Shown in pieces: positions 1-10,450 of a DNA stretch of 64,000 nucleotides (the stretch's first letter is position 1; the number at the start of each line of letters is the position of its first letter). Position numbers and translations under genes: made by a program. The DNA comes from Larix kaempferi (lineage: Eukaryota > Streptophyta > Pinopsida > Pinales > Pinaceae): assembly GCA_027924585.1 (NCBI GenBank), contig BSBM01000592.1:6306001-6370000 (forward strand). The letters are read 5' to 3'. The notes under the pieces were generated by a model, which was given only the letters and a program-made list of their open reading frames with translations, had not been told where the DNA came from and did no database searches.

Positions 1-916
1 GCTTTGGACAAATTCCTAATTTCAAGGAACTCTTCTTTGGATTGACTTTAAAATACACACGATCCCCCACTTTAAATTATTTTTTTGTTCTTTCTTTGTC
101 TGCATAACTCTTTTGTTTGTCCTGTGCCACTTTCAAATTCTGCTTGATTTTTACCATATTCTCTTCCATTTCTCTGAGTAGTTCTTACCCAATTATTACC
201 CTATCAATTGGATTATCCCAACTAATTGGAGTATTATACCTTCTGCCACATAAGGATTCAAATGGACTCATCTTAAAAGAAGCATGATATCAATTATTGT
301 ATGAAAATTCTACCAAATATAGGTAGGTAGTCTTCTCATTTTGATGGTTGATCCATCACATACATTCTTAACATGTCCTCAATAACTTGATTGACTCTCT
401 CAGTATGCCCATCATTTTTAGGATGATATGTTGTGCTTAAATTCATACTTGCTCCAAATCCTTTAAATAATCCCTTCCAAAAGTTTGAAGTAAACTTTGG
501 ATCTTTGTCTGAAACTATTTCCTTTGGTATCCCATGTAACCTAGCAATTTCTTTCATATAAATTTATGCTATATTTGTTTCCTTATGAGTTGGATTGAAC
601 TGTTTAAAGTGAGAAGGTTAACTTATCCAACACCACCATGATGTAATCATGTTGTTTTCTTGTCTTGGGAAATTTATTGATGAATTCAGTGGTCACTGCA
701 TCCCATTTCCATTGAGGTATTGGAAATGGTTGAAGAAATATTGCTAGATGTCACATGCTCAACCTTTACTTTTTGAAATTCAATGCACCTTGCTATGTAA
801 TCAACAATATCTTTCTTCATTCCTGGACAAAAGTATTGAATTCTTACTGCCGCGACTGTCTCTTGGTATCTAGGATGCCATGCATATGGTACATTATGCA
901 TCTCAATCATTACCAA
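1..916 (-). pseudogene. Gypsy relic G1: integrase region (broken)
   Basis: Remains of a Ty3/gypsy integrase, the enzyme that inserts element cDNA into the chromosome. Read on the minus strand, 686-916 holds the N-terminal zinc-binding part, with a HPRYQ stretch and a YIARCIEFQ segment where the second Cys of the usual CxxC pair is lost. The piece at 336-557 has the core motifs SDKDPKF and YHPKNDGHTERVNQ, so the second Asp and the Glu of the DDE triad survive. Bases 1-80 encode the C-terminal part (VGDRVYFKVNPKK), so the element continues past the left edge. Frames shift between pieces and no single ORF joins them. Closest visible relative in the window is the integrase of element C. The domain assignment is secure; activity is excluded by the breaks. 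Confidence 0.9.
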
Positions 917-1093
917 TTTTCATAATTCCATTGGATTAGGAAAATAAAGTATGGTTTTGTATGTAAGAATTCCATTGTCTTCCAACCTGTAACCTTCATA
1001 TTTATGTTGTATATTTTCCTGCAGTAATTCTTATTTTACCTGAAGGTAATGTTCATATGATATTACAACTTCAAGAATTTTGGTTTTTAAGTT

Positions 1094-1435
1094 TTAATTG
1101 CACATACCAATGATTGAAACATGCATAGCATGAATTCTTCTACTAAGTGCATTAGCAACCTTGTTCTCCTTGCCTTTAATATGTTTGATATCAAAATCAA
1201 ACTCACACAAAAATTCCAACCATGTTGTTTGTCTTGCATTCAAATTTTGCTTCTCAAATAAATATTTTAGCACACTATGATCTATTCTCAACTCAAATTT
1301 ATGGCCCATAAGACAATGTCTCCACATATTTAATGCATGCACAATAACCGCAAGTTCCAAGTCATGTGTGACATACTTTTTCTCATGCTCTTTAATATTT
1401 ATTAATTCATAACAAATCACATGTCCATTTTGCAT
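1094..1435 (-). pseudogene. Gypsy relic G1: RNase H domain
   Basis: RNase H removes RNA from the RNA-DNA hybrid during reverse transcription. The 113-residue open piece carries THDLELAVIVHALNMWRH, RIDHSVLKYLF and [15 protein letters not shown], which line up with the same block of element C. The last motif reads ANALSR where C has ADALSR, so the final acidic residue is Asn here. It lies between RT and integrase in the usual gypsy order and is part of the same broken minus-strand relic. The segment 1436-1856 is the RT-RNase H connection, present only as decayed, frame-shifted sequence. Confidence 0.88.
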
Positions 1436-1856
1436 AACGACTCCACTAATTCCTTCTTGACAAGCAGTTGTACATACAACAAATTATTCATTTGGGTCAA
1501 CAATTTTTAGAATTGGTGTACTAGTGAGCAATATTTTTAACTGCTAGAAACTTTCTTCGCACTATAGGCCCACTGAAACTTGACTCCTTTCTTATGCAAA
1601 TATGTAATTGGATGTGCCACTTTGGAGAATACTTCTATAAATCTTATGTATCATCCAACTAATCCCATGAATGACCTTACTTATGATACATTCATGGGTG
1701 TAGGCCATCCCATAATAGATTCTATCTTATGTAGATCCACTACTATTCCTTCTTCAGAGATGATATGTCCCAAGTAGTGAATCTGCCTCTGATAGAAAGA
1801 ACATTTACTTAGCTTGGCATAAAGTCAATTTTCTCTTAACACTTGTAGTACCAATA

Positions 1857-2270
1857 TTAAGTGTTCCTCATGCTCTTTTTTTTTTTTGAATAAATAAGAA
1901 TGCCATCCATAAATACAATGAAAAAATTATCTAAATACTTTTTGAATATCCCATTCATCAAGCACATAAATGTAGCAAGTACATTTGTTAACCCAAATGG
2001 AACCACCACAAACTCATAATGACCATATCTGGTCCTGAAGGTTGTCTTGACAATGTCTTCATATTCTATCCTCACCTGATGATAACCAGATCTCACATCT
2101 ATCTTTGAGAAAATCCTTTCTCCTTTGAGTTGATCAAACAAGTCATCAATTCTAGGAAGCAGATATCTATTCCTCACAGTGGCCTTGTTCAATTGTATGA
2201 AGTCAATACACAACCTCAGACTGCCATTCTTTTTCATTACAAATAGTACTGGTTCTCCCCAAGGAGACAC
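1857..2270 (-). pseudogene. Gypsy relic G1: reverse transcriptase core
   Basis: This 137-residue piece is a Ty3/gypsy reverse transcriptase core. Visible motifs are [37 protein letters not shown] (motif A, with its catalytic Asp) and VVPFGLTN. The active-site box reads [10 protein letters not shown], so the second Asp of the usual xxDD box is Gly. That substitution plus the surrounding frame breaks make it inactive. It lies upstream (minus-strand sense) of the RNase H piece. Contrast with element C, which keeps the DD box but has lost the motif A Asp. Confidence 0.92.
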
Positions 2271-2606
2271 ACTTGGGCATATATATCATTTCTTCAACAA
2301 TTCTTCCAGCTGCATTTGTATCTATTTTAAATCATGTGTACTCATTCTGTATGGGACCTTAGAAACTGGGGCAGCTACAGGCATCAAATCAATAGAGAAA
2401 TCAATATCTCTTTTGGGTGGAAATCCTGGTATTTCATCAAACACATATGCAAAAGATTACAATATTGGAAATTATTCTAAACTTGGTATTTTAGTATTCT
2501 TTGGTTCTTTCAGATTAGTTGCATACAGTTGAAATCCTTTTTCTGAAGCACCTCTTTAATTGCAAGGAAGAAATTTCTCCTATGGAAATAGGCCTTGGAA
2601 CTCCTT

Positions 2607-3077
2607 TCACTGTATTTTTTGTCCTTCACCATCAAGACAAGTAAATGACTTGCTATGAAAATCTAATATCACATGGTGTGCATCTAACCAGTCCATCCCA
2701 ATAAATACATCATATGAATCAAGTGGTATTATGTTCAAATCTACAAAAGTGCTCAATCCATTCATATCCAATGGACAACCCATTACTAATTCATTAATTT
2801 TCTTTTTTGTTCCAATAGCCAACTGAACCATCCATGTTTTATCATGCTTATTTTTCTTTAGCTGAAATCTTTCAACTAAATTAGGATCAATATAAATATG
2901 ACTTGTTCCAAAATCAATGAGAATAGAAATAGGTTGATTGGCAATTTTACCTTCAACCTCAATCATGTTGGATTGGTGATCTTTGTGTATGTTGTCAAAT
3001 GATGCATATATTTTGGGAATGTTCATGCCTATATCCTCCACAGTATGTGCTTCCCATAAATTATGTACATTTCTCAT
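2607..3077 (-). pseudogene. Gypsy relic G1: aspartic protease region
   Basis: A 156-residue piece covering the retropepsin-like protease that cuts Gag-Pol. The active-site region reads SILIDFGTSHIYIDP, where related elements have LIDPG. The flanking WMVQLAIGTKKK and SYDVFIGMDWLDAHHVILD segments match element C closely. Upstream, about 20 bases away, is a decayed zinc knuckle. Bases 2271-2606 between this piece and RT are the decayed linker. Part of one minus-strand relic with the RT, RNase H and integrase pieces. Confidence 0.88.
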
Positions 3078-3092
3078 TCTACCTCCCCTCTA

Positions 3093-3140
3093 TGGAAAAT
3101 ATTTATACATATGGTTTCCTTCACATCCTCAACATTTTAC
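3093..3140 (-). pseudogene. Gypsy relic G1: decayed Gag zinc knuckle
   Basis: The minus strand reads Cys-stop-Gly-Cys-Glu-Gly-Asn-His-Met-Tyr-Lys-Tyr-Phe-Pro, the same spacing as the zinc knuckle of element C ([13 protein letters not shown]) but with Trp replaced by a stop and the last Cys replaced by Phe. This marks the end of Gag, the nucleocapsid RNA-binding segment. No further Gag coding follows; element R2 begins about 50 bases on. Confidence 0.7.
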
Positions 3141-3187
3141 TTGTTGCCTAGTTCCTTTTCCAACAAATTATGTCATCGTGGACCTAT

Positions 3188-4150
3188 TTGTTGCATATAG
3201 ATAATGGAAGGATGTTGTTTCGACCTTATGAAATTGTTAATGGATGCATAAATTTGTAATGGATATATCATGAGATCCATAGCTCTAAATACTAAGCACT
3301 TCATGTACTATTTCTCCAAGTAACATTGATATTTGAGCTAGTTTCCTCTTTCTCTCAATGTCATGTAAAAGTGTGATGGTGCACTTATTGTTGCATATAG
3401 ATAATGGAGGATTTCTATTTATACCTTATGGACATGTTAGTTTCTGCATAAATCTGTAATAGACATATCATGAGAGCCACAAATCGAAATACCAAGTACT
3501 TCATGTGACATTTCCAATTAAAACCGAGATTCGAGCCATTTCCCTCATAGTATTTTCATGGTGATTTTGGGATGATATTGCACTTGTTTTATATCATATA
3601 TTTCTGAGATTTTTTTCTATGTTATGAGATTCATATTGATTTAAATTTATAGCCAAAATAATTTATGCATACCCCTAAAGTGTTACTATAGTTTGTGACA
3701 TAAATTCAAGGTCCCTTGTTTACCATCTTCACCCAAATTATATACTCTACAAGGTGATTTCCTTTGGGATACCTATTCGACCCTAAAACTTGATATGATG
3801 ATGCAAAATTTTTTTCCTTGATGTCCTTTAACAGATTCAAGACTCATATTAAAAATTTGGGAGGGTATTACAACATTTGGGAAGCCAAAAGAGTCATATA
3901 CCCTTGGGGGTTTTAACATCGATTTTCCTAGTATTTTTTCCTTTCATTCTCCAATTGTAAATGCAAGTTTCCGATGTCTTTTAAAAGTGTCCAAGAATAT
4001 AATAGCTACATTAGTGTGTCCTAAGACACCTCAATCCATTACATACATAATTCTAAACCATTTGGTATCATTTGGGAAGTTTGGGGTTTCACTAGTCCAA
4101 GGTTCAAAAATTGGCCAAATTGGGTAAACTTTCAAATTAGGGATATTATA
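3188..4150 (+). repeat. R2 5' LTR, truncated at its left end
   Basis: Matches 8924-9867 at high similarity, from the TTGTTGCATATAGATAATGG region to the terminal GGATATTATA. It also contains an internal tandem duplication: the TTGTTGCAT block recurs at 3388, 200 bases after 3188, and again in the right LTR at 8924 and 9105. The outer half of the LTR, which should begin TGTCATG as at 7302, is absent, so this copy is 5'-truncated. Confidence 0.75.
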
Positions 4151-4151
4151 G

Positions 4152-4163
4152 TGGTATCATAGC
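4152..4163 (+). promoter_or_regulatory. R2 primer-binding site
   Basis: TGGTATCATAGC, one base after the LTR end, differs at one position from the common plant site TGGTATCAGAGC that pairs with the 3' end of initiator methionine tRNA. It fixes the element's direction as plus. Confidence 0.75.
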
Positions 4164-4216
4164 ATGGTCCTTTCACCTTTGCATTAATATCATCCATTGA
4201 AGAAGAATTTTTATCC

Positions 4217-5452
4217 ATGTCTTACTATTATTATGAATCCTATGAGTACAATGCTTATGCGCAATATGAAGAAGAATGTGAATGGTATGAGGAAGAGGTG
4301 CCATCATGCAACACTTCTTACAATTTCATAAGGAATGAAGGTTATTCATATGACCCTATGTCTGATGAAGATGAATGTTTCATACCACCAAAGGCTAATC
4401 CTATGAATGAACTAGAAATATTGAGAGCAACATGTAAGACCTTGCCTCAACAATATCAAGCATATCTTGATTTGAAGGGAGATATACAAAAGGACATTCC
4501 TTTTGAAGACTATGTCGATTGGGTGTTTGTATATATGCCCAAGAATGAATATGTGGATTTAGTGAAGAAAGGTCTATGCCCTTCTTGCAAAATGCCATGG
4601 AGAGAAAATCATATATGTTTGAGTGAAAAGGAGGAGACCCATGAGCCATGTAGTTCTGAAATAGGTAAAGCAGAAGAAGCATTACATGAAGAGCGTTGAA
4701 AGTCACTCCCAAGTGACTTTGAAAAAGATGAAGAAACATCACATGAGCATGAAGAATATTCAATTGAAAATACTGAAGATCATTCCGAGACACACTCAAC
4801 TTTGGACATGAATCAAAGAGCATCTAATGATGGATGCTTGAACTGTGAAGGAGTACCTATTGATGGGTGCTCACACCTCTATATTGGTGACATAGATATC
4901 ACTTTTGAAAGTGTTGCTGCAAGCCAAAGTTCCATTGACCATGGATATGAATACCTTGTATAATTTGAATAAGAACCAAGATCAACTTCCCCATCACCAC
5001 TTGAGCTTCATGAAGTTTGTCCAAGCAAGAAGGAAGAAGAGGAGGTTCATTTGCAAGAACCTCATTTTCTTGCAGGGTCCTTGAAGATGGGTGAAAAGAA
5101 GATTCAAGAGGCCTTGAAAACTCTCCATGACACACATGCATTGGTTTCGAAATTTTGTCGGTGTGTGGAGGTGAAATATTCCCTTGAAGACATGGCAAAA
5201 ATCTGGAAGGCAATGTTGGACACCAAAGGTAATTTGTTGGATTTTCTTTCAGATAGAGATTATTTAATTGAGCTTGTTGGTTTGTATCATGGAATAACCT
5301 TGAAGGATGCAGAAGATAATGACAAGCTCTCAAATGAGTTGGATTCGACCCAAAATGCACTCCAAAAATCTATGGTGCATATTGAGCAAATTCAAGAGGT
5401 TGCAAATGTCCTTTACACCCTCTTACATATCAGGAAATCATTCATTGGTTGA
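4217..5452 (+). pseudogene. R2 ORF1, unknown protein (three in-frame stops)
   Basis: The first ATG after the primer-binding site starts a reading frame that runs about 411 codons in one frame, interrupted by TGA at 4697 and two TAA codons near 4960-4975. The N-terminal part is rich in Tyr and Glu (YYYYESYEYNAYAQYEEECEWYEEE). A CPSCKMPWRENHIC motif near residue 135 looks like a zinc-binding C-x2-C-x6-H-x1-C cluster. The C-terminal part (MGEKKIQEALKTLHDTHALV onward) is charged and looks helical. It sits where Gag belongs, so a Gag-like packaging role is possible, but I do not recognise a Gag fold. No function is claimed. Confidence 0.5.
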
Positions 5453-5772
5453 AAGAATTTATTTTACAAAGGAGGAACCTCATGTGATGGTGGAACATGA
5501 GGTACATGTTGATATGCAGGTGCTTGAAGAGGTTACATTCAAACAAGAAGAAAGACAATCACATGTTCTTGTTTAGAGGGATTATGAGCAGCCTCATGGT
5601 GAGAGTTGCAGAACCTTGGAGGAGGCACATGATCTCACAATAGTTGGACCAGCCAATGATGGAGAAGATACATTCAAAAGTTTGATGGGTAAGAATTTCA
5701 AAGAGGTAAGGTTGGTTCACAATTCTTCCCCCTACTTATTTTTCAACCACATCAATTGGGAATGAAAATTGG

Positions 5773-6477
5773 GTGAAAGATTTCTTTCTAATGATGCCAC
5801 ATGCGGAGTATGAAACTCCTATCTCTCCTTTAGATGATGACATGATTAGAGAAAATTATTATTTACATTTACAGCAGCATCCTTTGTTACCTTGTGATGA
5901 TACATATCTACATGGATGCACCTATGATGTTCACTTGAGTTACTTGAAGACTCATGATTTTCCTTGCTCCTTGCTTAGTTCAATTGATGTTGGAGGAACT
6001 TCATCCAATACTTGGGTGAAGAGATATATAATTGGAGCACATTTTTATTGGCAGCAACATCCTTTTTTATTTCTTGATGATACACATATCCATGGATGCA
6101 TAAATCGTACTTATGTGAGCCCCTTGAAGGCTCAATGTTTTCTTTGCTCCTTAATTGGTTCGGATTTTAGTGGAGGTTCTTCATTCACTTCTTGGATGAA
6201 AGAACAAATGGATGATTATTTTGTTGCATATTACATTCTTTTGGAGCAACATGGACATATTTTCTTGTTGGATGATTCCTACTCTTTTGGTGATGAGACA
6301 TGTGACTTTCACCCTTTTCCTTTGAGCTTCAATGGTATCACTCTTGATTATTTTGTGCATTTGGCACATGAGGACTATCTGGTTGAGTGGGGGAGACTTG
6401 TTTTCATTCATCCTCACTATGAGGATATGTATTTCATGATGGAGAGTCTCTCTTGGTCTCGGCCCAACCTTGAATAA
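5773..6477 (+). CDS. R2 ORF2, unknown protein with a three-fold internal repeat
   Basis: An uninterrupted 234-codon frame that I do not recognise. It consists largely of three imperfect repeats of about 60 residues. Each starts with a QQHP-like block (residues 34, 94 and, as EQHG, 158), followed by a DDT/DDS and a HGC block, then a PCSLL/LCSLI block and a TWVK/SWMK end in the first two. It is rich in His, Asp and aromatic residues. It lies in a frame different from ORF1, about 320 bases downstream. In an element otherwise full of breaks, the open frame is notable, although the repeats could simply reflect DNA duplication. It may be the tail of a longer broken protein. Confidence 0.4.
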   Translation: MKDFFLMMPHAEYETPISPLDDDMIRENYYLHLQQHPLLPCDDTYLHGCTYDVHLSYLKTHDFPCSLLSSIDVGGTSSNTWVKRYIIGAHFYWQQHPFLFLDDTHIHGCINRTYVSPLKAQCFLCSLIGSDFSGGSSFTSWMKEQMDDYFVAYYILLEQHGHIFLLDDSYSFGDETCDFHPFPLSFNGITLDYFVHLAHEDYLVEWGRLVFIHPHYEDMYFMMESLSWSRPNLE

Positions 6478-7288
6478 GTTCATATTTTGATGCAGGGGCC
6501 CTCAAAGTTTCAATTGTGCACTAGATACGTTGAACTTCCAGTGTGGTGGTATGATCTTTACATCCTTCCTTGCATTTTTCATAGTGATGAATTTTTATTG
6601 TTGTTACTGATGTTTGGAAAGATGCAAATGAGACAATGCGATCTTGGCATTCTTTGGAATGTTAGTTTTCCACATGTGACACTTCCACTCAAATATTTTC
6701 AACTAAGGTAGTGGGATGTGGGAAATCTTTTTCCTGAAAGTTTTTGTGGTAGATCATGCCTATCTTTTGGAATGCAACACAAGCAATGTGATCCGGACAT
6801 TTCTTGTTTTTAGTTCCTTTGGAACAGTACCATGGTTTTTGGTTGGATGGAGAAAGCTAACCTTCATTTCATTGAGTTCATTTATACATAGTATTGTTTC
6901 AGTTTCTTTAGTTGGATTCAGTTTTCATATGCTTGGTGTGTATGGAGTTTAGTTGCAGATATTTCTCACCATGCATGTATCAAGATCATTTGGGACCCTT
7001 GGATAATTTTTTATCTCATTGGTTTCAATTTTTGGGGGCAGCAAGCAGTATGGGAGATTGTGTCACCACTTGAGAAGGTGATTGCAATCAGAGTGGAGCA
7101 GTGGAAGCATGACCTTTCCTCTCATAAATTTTCTTTGAAAATTTTGGCAAATCAATGGCAACTTCAAGAGGTTTTTCAATGCAAGTATGAAAGTTCAAAT
7201 GATTTTTAAAACAAGTTGGAAGCAAAGTTTGGAAGGAAATAGGTTCTTCAACATCCATGTTTGAAATTTCTTGAGGACAAGCAATCTT
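6478..7288 (+). other. R2 internal tail, no convincing gene
   Basis: Between ORF2 and the polypurine tract there are only short open frames (74 and 78 codons at 6487 and 6716), rich in Phe, Leu and Val. They may be further decayed pieces of the same unknown protein or spurious. I see no domain. Confidence 0.4.
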
Positions 7289-7300
7289 GGGTAGGGAGGA
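7289..7300 (+). promoter_or_regulatory. R2 polypurine tract
   Basis: GGGTAGGGAGGA lies one base before TGTCATGTCCCC, the start of the right LTR. A purine run here is the expected plus-strand DNA primer of an LTR element. Confidence 0.65.
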
Positions 7301-7301
7301 C

Positions 7302-9867
7302 TGTCATGTCCCCAATTAAATGATTTTCAAATAAAAAATTAAGTTGGCCTACCCAATTCCTAAGGGTTATGTGGACGAACTAAAATATTGACATTTAACT
7401 CCGAGGTCTATAGTTTCTCATGAAAATTAAATATTCTAAATTGATGGTGGAAAAATAGGCCAATAAATTATGGAATAAATGTTAAATGATCCAAAATGAA
7501 GTGGCATTAGGTCCTATTTGGACTTGGGGGCGCATAAGTGGACATGTGGGATCCACATGAGAGAATATTCCTCCTTTAAACATGGAGCCATCCCCAAATT
7601 GGAGTTGGAAGGGAAGAGGTAACATTCATGAAGGGAGAGGAAGAGTCATAGAGCTAAAAATAGGCAATGACAGATTCTATGACAACTATGACAAGCATTA
7701 TGACACTTATGACAAATTCTATGACACCTATGGCACTTATGACAGATTCTATGACATCTATGACAATGTAAGAGCTAAAAATAGACCACGAGGGCCCATG
7801 AGAGGAGTTACACACATCCAAAGAATCCAAAATATTCCCCAATTCGAATTCATGGAGAAGTTGGAGACAAAAGATGAGCCAAGTGTCATGTGGGGCCAAT
7901 GAAGGTCATAACCCCCACTAATCGAAATTTCATGAGTAATTAAGAGATAATTTGAGTTCTAAGGAGATAAATGAGTCAACTAAAGTTATTAAAAGGAGGC
8001 CAAGTCTAAATGGAGTATCTTTTGGTTATTTGTCATTTGCATCTTTGCAATTTTGTAGAGCTTCAAGCTTGTCCTTGCACGGTGGATGTTCATCCTCCTG
8101 CCTTAGAACCAATTTCGAGGGTGCAAGATTCCCATCCAAGTTGGTTGATGGAGAGGCCATTCAGACCTCTCAACAGAGCTTCATGGAGATGTTTTGATGC
8201 AAGTTCAACCCTCATCTAAGTTCGAGTTCATATTCTCTCATTCTTCTCTATTCTCCATTAGGGGAGTTTTGAGGTAAAAAATGGGCCTAAAAAACATGTA
8301 CCATAAAAATTCACTTTATAAGAACCAATAAGATTCAATATGATGATGTCAACCATAAGGGTAAAATTTGTAAAATAAATAAAAGAAAAAACTATTTTTT
8401 CTTATTGTATTTTGACATATCTCCTTAACGGTTTACCAAAATTTCAATAAAAAAATGTATTTTAATATTAAAATACGTTTTTTTATTGAAATTTTCATTT
8501 TTTAATGTCGTGGGTGCCTCATAAGTATGCAGTGTGGGTATGGGTTGGATGCGGAATTAAAACCTGCATCCAACGAGTGCCCAAACTTGAAATTTTGGTA
8601 AACCGTTATTAAAATACGTTTTTTTATTGAAATTTTCATTTTTTCATGTCGTGGGTGCCTAAGAAGTATGGAGTGTGGGTATGGGTTGGATGCGGAATTA
8701 AAATCCGCATCCAACGAATGCCCAAAATTGAAATTTTGGTAAATTGTTAAGGAGATATGTCAAAAATGCGACAAGAAAAAATAGTTTTTTCTTTTTCCTC
8801 TCTAAAATTTAGAACTCTTATTTTATTATTTCCCTTAGGAGGTTCATTTTAGACCTCAAATCTCCCTTAATGCATTCTACTATCTTTCTCTCAATGTTCA
8901 TGTAAAGTGAGATAGCACACTCTTTGTTGCATATAAATAATGGAAGGATGTTGTTTCGACCTTATGAACTTGTTAATGGATAGATCATGAGATACACAAC
9001 TCTAAATACTAATCACTTCATGTACTATTTCTCCAAGTAACATTGATATTCGAGCTAGTTTCCTCTTTCTCTCAATGTCATGTAAAAGTGTGATGGCGCA
9101 CTTCTTGTTGCATCTAGCTAATGGAGTATTGCTATTTCGACCTTATGGACATGTTAGTTGCTACATAAATCTGTAATAGACATATCATGAGAGACACAAC
9201 TCGAAATACCAAGTACTTTATGTGACATTTCCATTTAAAACTGAGATTCGAGCCATTTCCCTCATAGTATTTTCATGGTGATTTTGGGATGATATTGCAC
9301 CTATTTTATATCAGATATTTCTGAGATTTTTGTCTATGTTATGAGATTAATATTGAGTTAAATTTATGGCCCAAATAATGTATGTAGACCCCTAAATTTT
9401 TACTATATTTTTTGACATAAATTCAAGGTCCCTTGTTTACCATCTTCACCCAAATTATATACTCTAGAAGCTAATGTACTTTGTGATACATATTCGACCC
9501 TAAAACCTAATATGATGATGCACACATGTTGTCCTTGATTTCATTTAATAGATTCAAGACTAATATTAAAAAATTGGGAGGGTCGTACAACATTTGGGAA
9601 GCCAAAAGAGTCATCTACCCTTGGGGGTTTTAACATCGATTTTCCTAGTATTTTTTCCTTTCATTCTCTAGTTGTAAATGCAAGTTTCTGAAGTCTTTTA
9701 AAAGTGTCCAAGCATCTAATAGCTGCATTAGTGTATCCTAAGACGCCTCAATCCATTCCATACATAATTCGAAACCATTTGGTATTATTTGGGAATTTTG
9801 GGGTTTCACTAGTCCAAGGTTTGAAAATTGGCCAAATTGGGTAAACTTTCTAATTAGGGATATTATA
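7302..9867 (+). repeat. R2 3' LTR, interrupted by a MITE
   Basis: Starts TGTCATGTCCCCAATT directly after the polypurine tract and ends GGGATATTATA, the same end as the left LTR. Without the inserted MITE it is about 1.96 kb. Within it, 7660-7790 is a low-complexity run built on TATGACA units, which gives an artefactual Tyr-Asp-rich frame. The part from 8924 on matches the left LTR. The end lacks the canonical CA, as in the left copy. Confidence 0.7.
8261..8866. mobile_element. Tourist/PIF-Harbinger-like MITE, copy 1
   Basis: Terminal inverted repeats begin GGGGAGTTTTGAGG and end CCTCAAATCTCCC. The element is bracketed by TTA on both sides (8258-8260, 8867-8869), the usual target duplication of PIF/Harbinger elements. 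The inverted repeat extends inward with interruptions to include the AAGGAGATATGTCAAAA and GGTTTACC blocks. A block of about 141 bp is tandemly duplicated inside (AAATACG at 8471 and 8612). Each copy of that block contains a short hairpin, GTTGGATGCGGA paired with TCCGCATCCAAC. It has no transposase. A second copy is at 19978-20521. Confidence 0.85.
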
Positions 9868-10450
9868 TTACAGCTCTTCAAAATAAGCAATTTTTCCCAA
9901 TTTTACACTAATCATGTAGCTGCAATTATTATGAAGGAGCAATTTCTGATACCTATAGAAGAAAATCGATAAAGAAATGGAAAAACTTTTATATTAGGCT
10001 TTGATAGCCCATACGATGGTGATTACCTAGATACTTTCATTGTTCAATTCTGATGCTCCCATCAAATTCTATAAAATTTTGGAATCTACAACTTCTAATT
10101 TTTTGCACTTTTTTCAGACTTTAGAATTTTCTCTAAAACTGTTATCTCCCAAACTAAGCATTTATGGAAAAATTTCCTCTAATCGAAGTTTCCATATTGA
10201 CGAGTAGAACAAATGTTGAAATCAATAAATTTTATGTTTACGAGTGCTAGGGCCATTTTTTCCTCCTTCAAGTTTTCAAAAATCACACTCGCGCGCCCAA
10301 ATAGTGGATTTTGGCCTTCTTTCATCTCCCGACTACACATATTTTTGAATTTGACGTCAAGGATCCATATTTGATTGTGTTCCTGGTTCATGACTACACC
10401 ATAACAATTTTGTCCTCAACTGAAGCCCCATTCATCCTTGGGATACGCAC
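9868..10450 (-). other. Relic of a gypsy leader (homologous to the leader of element C)
   Basis: Non-coding, but it resembles the 5' leader of element C in the same orientation. For example, TTGGCCTTCTTTCATCTCCCGACT at 10311 matches the C leader near 28577, and TATCTCCCAAAC at 10143 matches near 28410. It starts directly at the end of the R2 3' LTR. With the minus-strand G1 protein parts on the other side of R2, this may be the other half of the same old element. Confidence 0.6.

Larger units (their letters stand above)
3188..9867 (+). mobile_element. Non-autonomous LTR retrotransposon R2 (LARD-like)
   Basis: Two copies of a roughly 950-bp sequence (3188-4150 and 8924-9867) in the same orientation flank about 4.7 kb. 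A primer-binding site follows the left copy and a polypurine tract precedes the right LTR, which starts TGTCATGTCCCC at 7302. No protease, RT, RNase H or integrase can be recognised between them, so it resembles a large retrotransposon derivative that borrows enzymes from relatives. The left LTR lacks the first half seen in the right LTR. On both sides lie minus-strand gypsy remnants (G1 protein parts to the left, a leader to the right), so R2 probably inserted into, or was joined to, such an element. Confidence 0.75.

Noticed and set aside
8502-8714. 70-73-codon frames inside both MITE copies (also 20101-20384)
   Set aside because: They are generated by the inverted and duplicated MITE interior and read in both strands with the same wording.
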